Shown here in pieces: positions 60,611 to 64,000 of a stretch of 64,000 nucleotides of DNA. The DNA comes from Mesorhizobium jarvisii (lineage in GTDB: Bacteria; Pseudomonadota; Alphaproteobacteria; Rhizobiales; Rhizobiaceae). The translations under genes and the position numbers were made by a program. Numbering within the stretch: position 1 is the first letter of the stretch; every line of letters begins with the position of its first letter. Location of the stretch: NCBI RefSeq assembly GCF_003601985.1, contig NZ_QZXA01000019.1:1-64000 (forward strand), in the 5' to 3' direction. The notes beneath the pieces are model-generated. The model did not search any database. It was not told the origin of the DNA and worked only from the letters and a program-made list of their open reading frames with translations.

Positions 60611-61303
60611 ATGGCCCAGCACGGATACAAGCAGTTCTGCCCGCTATCGATGGCCGCCGAGGTGCTGTGCACCCGCTGGACGATGGTGCTGATGCGCGAA
60701 TTGGTGGCGGGTTCGACCCGCTTCAACGATTTGCGCCGCGGTGTCCCCAAAATGTCGCCGACCCTTCTGTCGCAACGGTTGAAGGAGCTCGAGCTGGCGG
60801 GGATCGTCGAGCGCAAGGAGGTGCCGGGCGAGAAAGGCATCTTCGACTACCGGCTGACCGAGGCCGGCCGCGATTTGCGCCCCGTCGTCGAAGCAATGGG
60901 GTTCTGGGGGCAGAAATGGGTCGAGTCCCGGCTGTCGCTCAAGAACCTCGATCCGTCGCTGCTGATGTGGGACATGCGCCGCAATCTGAACCCCTCGCCG
61001 CTCCCTGAAGGACGCACGGTGATACAATTTCTGTATCAGGATCTGCCGGCGTCCAAACGCTCATGGTGGCTGATCGTCGAAAAGCACGGCGAGGTCGATT
61101 TGTGCTGGTACGATCCGGGCTTTGATGTCGACCTTTACGTCGCGACGGACCTGCACACGATGACGGCAATCTGGATGGGGTTGCTGACCGTCGAGAAGGC
61201 CGGCGCGAAGGTTTCCCTGACCGGCGACCAGGCTATCGGCAAGAAAATGCAGACCTGGCTCGGGCTCAGCCCGTTCGCTGTGGAGCCCAAGCGGGCAGCG
61301 TAG
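60611..61303 (+). CDS. HxlR-family transcriptional regulator
   Basis: 230 residues from the ATG at 60611. MarR-like winged helix with the HxlR signatures CPLSMAAEVLCTRWTMVLMR, STRFNDLRRGVPKMSPTLLS, QRLKELELAGIVERKE, and an N-terminal Cys (KQFCPL) often used for redox sensing. About 100 extra C-terminal residues beyond a basic HxlR form a second domain. Probably regulates the divergent DUF1330 gene. Confidence 0.9.
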   Translation: MAQHGYKQFCPLSMAAEVLCTRWTMVLMRELVAGSTRFNDLRRGVPKMSPTLLSQRLKELELAGIVERKEVPGEKGIFDYRLTEAGRDLRPVVEAMGFWGQKWVESRLSLKNLDPSLLMWDMRRNLNPSPLPEGRTVIQFLYQDLPASKRSWWLIVEKHGEVDLCWYDPGFDVDLYVATDLHTMTAIWMGLLTVEKAGAKVSLTGDQAIGKKMQTWLGLSPFAVEPKRAA

Positions 61304-61334
61304 GAGAACCGGTCCATGCCGCGAAAACAAAGGC

Positions 61335-61556
61335 TTACAGCGAGTCTTTGAATCCGGCTGGACGCGACCCGTCATCGGGATCGGATGCCTCAATCAGGTA
61401 GCGCTTGTTCTCATATGTCTCGATCAGGGTCGCGAGAACATCGAAGCGGTCACCATCGAGCGAGCCGACCTCCGGCTCGTTATCGAAATATCTTGTGATT
61501 TCGACGATCGCCCAATCGTAATCGGCTTCGGTCTTAAGGGATCGAATGTTTTCCAT
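61335..61556 (-). CDS. Shortened HigA-like antitoxin N-terminus
   Basis: 73 residues from the ATG at 61556, GGAGAAGG upstream. MENIRSLKTEADYDWAIVEI, TRYFDNEPEVGSLDGDRFDV and LATLIETYENKRYLIEASDP match the first domain of HigA-type proteins, which continue with a helix-turn-helix. Here the sequence ends DDGSRPAGFKDSL with no HTH, so the DNA-binding half is missing. No toxin gene is adjacent. Probably a truncated, orphan relic. Confidence 0.7.
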   Translation of the reverse strand: MENIRSLKTEADYDWAIVEITRYFDNEPEVGSLDGDRFDVLATLIETYENKRYLIEASDPDDGSRPAGFKDSL

Positions 61557-61641
61557 CGCACCTTCTCCGGGTCGATCTTGTCATATTCTTTGTTGGCAGG
61601 AAACGGGTGGCGGGGCCGGCTTCCAGCGGCTCCAATGCGGC

Positions 61642-62769
61642 ATGTTCATCACTCTCGCCAAAGACCTGAAATCCACGCCGCTGCCGGTCACCGACGACCC
61701 GCGCTGGGCGCGCATCGTGGCGCGCGACAAATCCGCGGACGGACAATTCTGGTATTCGGTGGCGACGACCGGCGTCTACTGCCGGCCCTCCTGCCCCTCG
61801 CGGCGCGCCAACCCTGCCAATGTGCAACTGCACGACACGCTGGCTCGGGCGAAGGCGACCGGCTTTCGCGCCTGCCGGCGCTGCAACCCGGATGGCCCTT
61901 CGCTGGAGGCCGGCAATGCCGCGATGGTCGCCGATGCCTGCCGCAGGATCGAACAGAGCGAGGAAGAGCCCTCGCTCGTTGAACTGGCTGATGCCGCCGG
62001 CCGCAGCGCCGGCTATTTCCACCGCGTATTCAAGGCAATCACCGGGCTGACGCCGAAGGACTATGCCGCCGCACACCGTGCCGCCCGGGTTCGCCAGGGC
62101 CTGGAAGACGGCGCCAGCGTCACAGTGGCGATCTACGATGCCGGCTTCAATTCGAGCGGGCGCTTCTACGAGAAATCCACCGGCATGCTCGGCATGACGC
62201 CGACGCGCTATCGTGCGGGCGGCGCCAATGAGGACATACGCTTTGCCGTCGGCGAGACCTCGCTCGGCGCCATACTGGTCGCGTCGAGCCGCAAGGGCGT
62301 CGCCTCGATCCTGCTCGGCGACGATCCGGACACGCTGGTGCGCGACCTGCAGGACCGTTTCCCCAAGGCGCGGCTGATCGGCGGCGACCAAGACTACGAG
62401 GCGCTGGTCGCCCGCGTCGTCGGCTTCGTCGAGGCCCCACAGCTCGGCCTCGACCTGCCGCTCGACGTGCGCGGCACCGCCTTCCAGCAGCGCGTCTGGC
62501 AGGCCTTGCAGGACATACCGGTCGGCAACACGGTTTCCTATGCAGAGATCGCCGAGCGCATCGGCGCTCCCAAGGCAACCCGCGCCATCGCCGCCGCCTG
62601 CGCCGCCAACGCCCATGCGGTCGCGATTCCCTGCCACCGCGTGATCCGCAAGGACGGCGCGCTGTCCGGCTACGCCTGGGGCGCCGAGCGCAAGCGCGCG
62701 CTGCTCGACCGCGAGGCCCACGGGTCGGCGAAGGCCGCCGACAGGGCCTACCGGTCTTCGCGGGCGTGA
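61642..62769 (+). CDS. ada: Ada: methylphosphotriester/O6-methylguanine repair and AraC-type regulator
   Basis: 375 residues from the ATG at 61642. Zinc/methyl-acceptor domain with four Cys (TTGVYCRPSCPSRRANP, CRRCNPDG), an AraC helix-turn-helix (LADAAGRSAGYFHRVFKAIT), then the methyltransferase with active-site PCHRV (AHAVAIPCHRVIRKDGALSG). It repairs alkylated DNA and activates its own operon when methylated. Heads an operon with the genes at 62779, 63309 and 63860. Confidence 0.95.
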   Translation: MFITLAKDLKSTPLPVTDDPRWARIVARDKSADGQFWYSVATTGVYCRPSCPSRRANPANVQLHDTLARAKATGFRACRRCNPDGPSLEAGNAAMVADACRRIEQSEEEPSLVELADAAGRSAGYFHRVFKAITGLTPKDYAAAHRAARVRQGLEDGASVTVAIYDAGFNSSGRFYEKSTGMLGMTPTRYRAGGANEDIRFAVGETSLGAILVASSRKGVASILLGDDPDTLVRDLQDRFPKARLIGGDQDYEALVARVVGFVEAPQLGLDLPLDVRGTAFQQRVWQALQDIPVGNTVSYAEIAERIGAPKATRAIAAACAANAHAVAIPCHRVIRKDGALSGYAWGAERKRALLDREAHGSAKAADRAYRSSRA

Positions 62770-62778
62770 CGACCGGCG

Positions 62779-62997
62779 ATGCGCACGATGGCAAGGCCTT
62801 CCGCCGCCGGTGCGAACATCGAGATCGCCAACGGTGCTGCCATAGACGCGAAGACACAGGTCTTGGCCGCCATCGGCAGGCTTGTCGCCGATGGCAAGGC
62901 CGAGTGGAGCCGCACCGCGAGTGGCGAGGTTGAGCTGCGGTTGTTGAGTGGCGAGGTGTTCGTGCTGGGTGAGGTGTCCGTCACGCGTGTTGCCTGA
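62779..62997 (+). CDS. Small hypothetical protein in the ada operon
   Basis: 72 residues from the ATG at 62779, 9 bases after the ada stop. Soluble, mixed alpha/beta (NIEIANGAAIDAKTQVLAAI, GRLVADGKAEWSRTASGEVE, LRLLSGEVFVLGEVSVTRVA). Not recognised; position suggests repair-linked expression. Separated from the next gene by the 170-bp inverted-repeat element. Confidence 0.58.
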   Translation: MRTMARPSAAGANIEIANGAAIDAKTQVLAAIGRLVADGKAEWSRTASGEVELRLLSGEVFVLGEVSVTRVA

Positions 62998-63035
62998 CAT
63001 TCTCGGTGAAATGCGAAATAGTCCAAATCAGCGCT

Positions 63036-63205
63036 CTACGGCGCCCCCCTCTGTCCTGCCGGACATCTCCCCCACGAGGGGGGGAGATCGGCTGTGATCA
63101 CGGCTTCGCCAATTTTCAACGTTGCAGCAAGGAGCGTGGCGCCAAAGCTGCCAATCTCCCCACCCGTGGGGGAGATGTCCGGCAGGACAGAGGGGGGCGC
63201 CGTAG
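63036..63205. repeat. 170-bp element with perfect 41-bp inverted repeats
   Basis: Left arm 63036-63076 and right arm 63165-63205 are perfect reverse complements (41 bp, beginning CTACGGCGCCCCCCTCTGTC). No coding capacity. It sits inside the ada operon, where transcription would form a long hairpin; a MITE-like origin is likely. Confidence 0.85.
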
Positions 63206-63308
63206 GGTGCTTACCTCAAACCCGAGATTTGAATTTGAAAGCAAGCATCGGAGTGAGGGACGCAAGGCACACAGCTAGGGTTCAGCCACAGACACAGGAG
63301 TGAAGACA

Positions 63309-63863
63309 ATGAACCCGATGCAAACCCACATGCCCGCGACAGCCAGCAACGCTGCCACCCTCGACGCCATCGCCTACGCCGTCGGCCAATCCGCGATCGG
63401 CAAGATCCTCGCGGCGCGCAGCGCGATCGGCGTCTGCGCCATCCTGATCGGCTCGGACGCCGACGCGCTGGAGCAGGACCTCGCCGACCGCATTCCCGGC
63501 AAGGTGCTGGTCGAAGACAAGGGTGCCCTCCACGATGATCTCGCCGCGATTGCCCGCTTCATCGAAACGCCGGGCGCCGGCCTCGACCTGCCGTTCGACA
63601 TACGCCACGGCACGCCATTCCAGCAAAGGGTGTGGGAGGTGCTGCGCGCCATCCCTTGCGGCGCCACCATCACCTACACCGCGCTTGCCCGGCGCCTTGG
63701 CCAGCCGTACGGCGCGCGCGCCGTGGCGACCGCCTGCGCCGCCAACGCCATCGCGCTCGGCATTCCCTGCCACCGCGTGGTCCGCGCCGACGGCACGCTG
63801 TCGGGCTACCGCTGGGGCATCGAACGCAAGCGCGCTCTGCTCGACAAGGAGGCCGCGATATGA
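63309..63863 (+). CDS. Methylated-DNA--cysteine methyltransferase
   Basis: 184 residues; the ATG at 63309 is chosen because AGGAG lies eight bases upstream (GTG at 63300 is the alternative). Active-site motif IPCHRV in ALGIPCHRVVRADGTLSGYR, preceded by FQQRVWEVLRAIPCGATITY. The N-terminal half is a degenerate RNase-H-like domain of the Ogt/Ada type. Removes alkyl groups from guanine or thymine. Its TGA overlaps the next gene's ATG. Confidence 0.92.
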   Translation: MNPMQTHMPATASNAATLDAIAYAVGQSAIGKILAARSAIGVCAILIGSDADALEQDLADRIPGKVLVEDKGALHDDLAAIARFIETPGAGLDLPFDIRHGTPFQQRVWEVLRAIPCGATITYTALARRLGQPYGARAVATACAANAIALGIPCHRVVRADGTLSGYRWGIERKRALLDKEAAI

Positions 63864-64000
63864 ACGCCCATGCCAAGGTTGCCACAGCGGCGGTGGAAGC
63901 CGCCGAAACACGCGTCGCCATTTACGACTGGCCAGCGCTGGCCGCCGAGCTCGACGGCTTCGGCTGCGCGGTGATGCAAAAACTGCTCTCGCCTGAGGAG
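63860..64000 (+). CDS. 2OG-Fe(II) oxygenase, 5' part only
   Basis: Starts at the ATG at 63860, coupled (ATGA) to the methyltransferase; the window ends after 47 residues. NAHAKVATAAVEAAETRVAI, YDWPALAAELDGFGCAVMQK, LLSPEE match the opening of 2-oxoglutarate/Fe(II) oxygenases that often follow ogt/ada in rhizobia. No catalytic residue is inside the window, so the call rests on the start and context. Confidence 0.6.
   Translation, partial: MNAHAKVATAAVEAAETRVAIYDWPALAAELDGFGCAVMQKLLSPEE

Overview
The window looks like chromosomal DNA of a Mesorhizobium-like alphaproteobacterium (Hyphomicrobiales). The reasons are high GC, several DUF982 genes, palindromic repeats of a type typical of rhizobia, and many sites matching the alphaproteobacterial EcfG (general stress response) promoter GGAAC-N16/17-NGTT. 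The genus is inferred; no rRNA or housekeeping marker was seen. Coding density is high. Many short genes are present, and several start at TTG or GTG behind a good ribosome binding site.

Region 1 (1-18.5 kb) is an accessory and stress-response region. It opens with a decayed phage DNA-packaging module (terminase large subunit and two small upstream genes, minus strand). Small genes follow: DoxX, a frameshifted VOC protein, an SPFH/prohibitin protein, DUF3606, GFA, three DUF982 genes, a haloacetate-dehalogenase-like hydrolase, an MgtC-type membrane protein, a stress-protein-26-like flavoprotein, a zinc-knuckle miniprotein, tRNA-Gln(UUG), a hairpin-rich non-coding stretch, DUF378, an HWE histidine kinase with a ribbon-helix-helix partner, an aldo/keto reductase and a DUF1236 protein with thirteen 12-residue repeats. 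Five exact GGAAC-N16/17-CGTT sites, and several with a variant first base in the -10, lie 26-72 bases ahead of the small genes and in their orientation. This suggests a dispersed EcfG regulon.

Region 2 (18.5-33.5 kb) holds a secreted caspase-fold/SEL1 protein, a lipoprotein, a translationally coupled pair ending in a double glycosyltransferase, an APH-type kinase, a 494-residue protein of unknown family, an AI-2E family transporter, a D-Ala-D-Ala ligase paired with a C39-like cysteine peptidase, and an ECF sigma factor coupled to a membrane protein. Two short fragments of the AI-2E transporter C-terminus lie at both edges of the caspase/glycosyltransferase block. They look like remains of a second copy that was split.

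Region 3 (33.5-51 kb) is mostly metabolism and regulation: an aminotransferase, GNAT, a MocR regulator divergent from a flavoprotein, DUF922, Lrp regulators, a di-heme peroxidase, a GGDEF-EAL protein interrupted by an amber codon, adenosine deaminase, an SDR lacking its catalytic Tyr and Lys, a frameshifted LysR, ornithine cyclodeaminase, a DAO-type oxidase and DUF1275. Region 4 (51-64 kb) has a hydroxycinnamate module (MarR, HCHL, CoA ligase), BKACE, a PAS-PAS-GGDEF-EAL protein, SnoaL, PAP2, a frameshifted DUF1330 gene next to an HxlR regulator, a shortened HigA-like gene, and an alkylation-repair operon (Ada, small ORF, methyltransferase, 2OG oxygenase cut by the window end) that contains a 170-bp element with perfect 41-bp inverted repeats.

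Four genes carry a single-base lesion (three frameshifts, one nonsense). These are either recent gene losses or consensus errors and deserve checking against reads.
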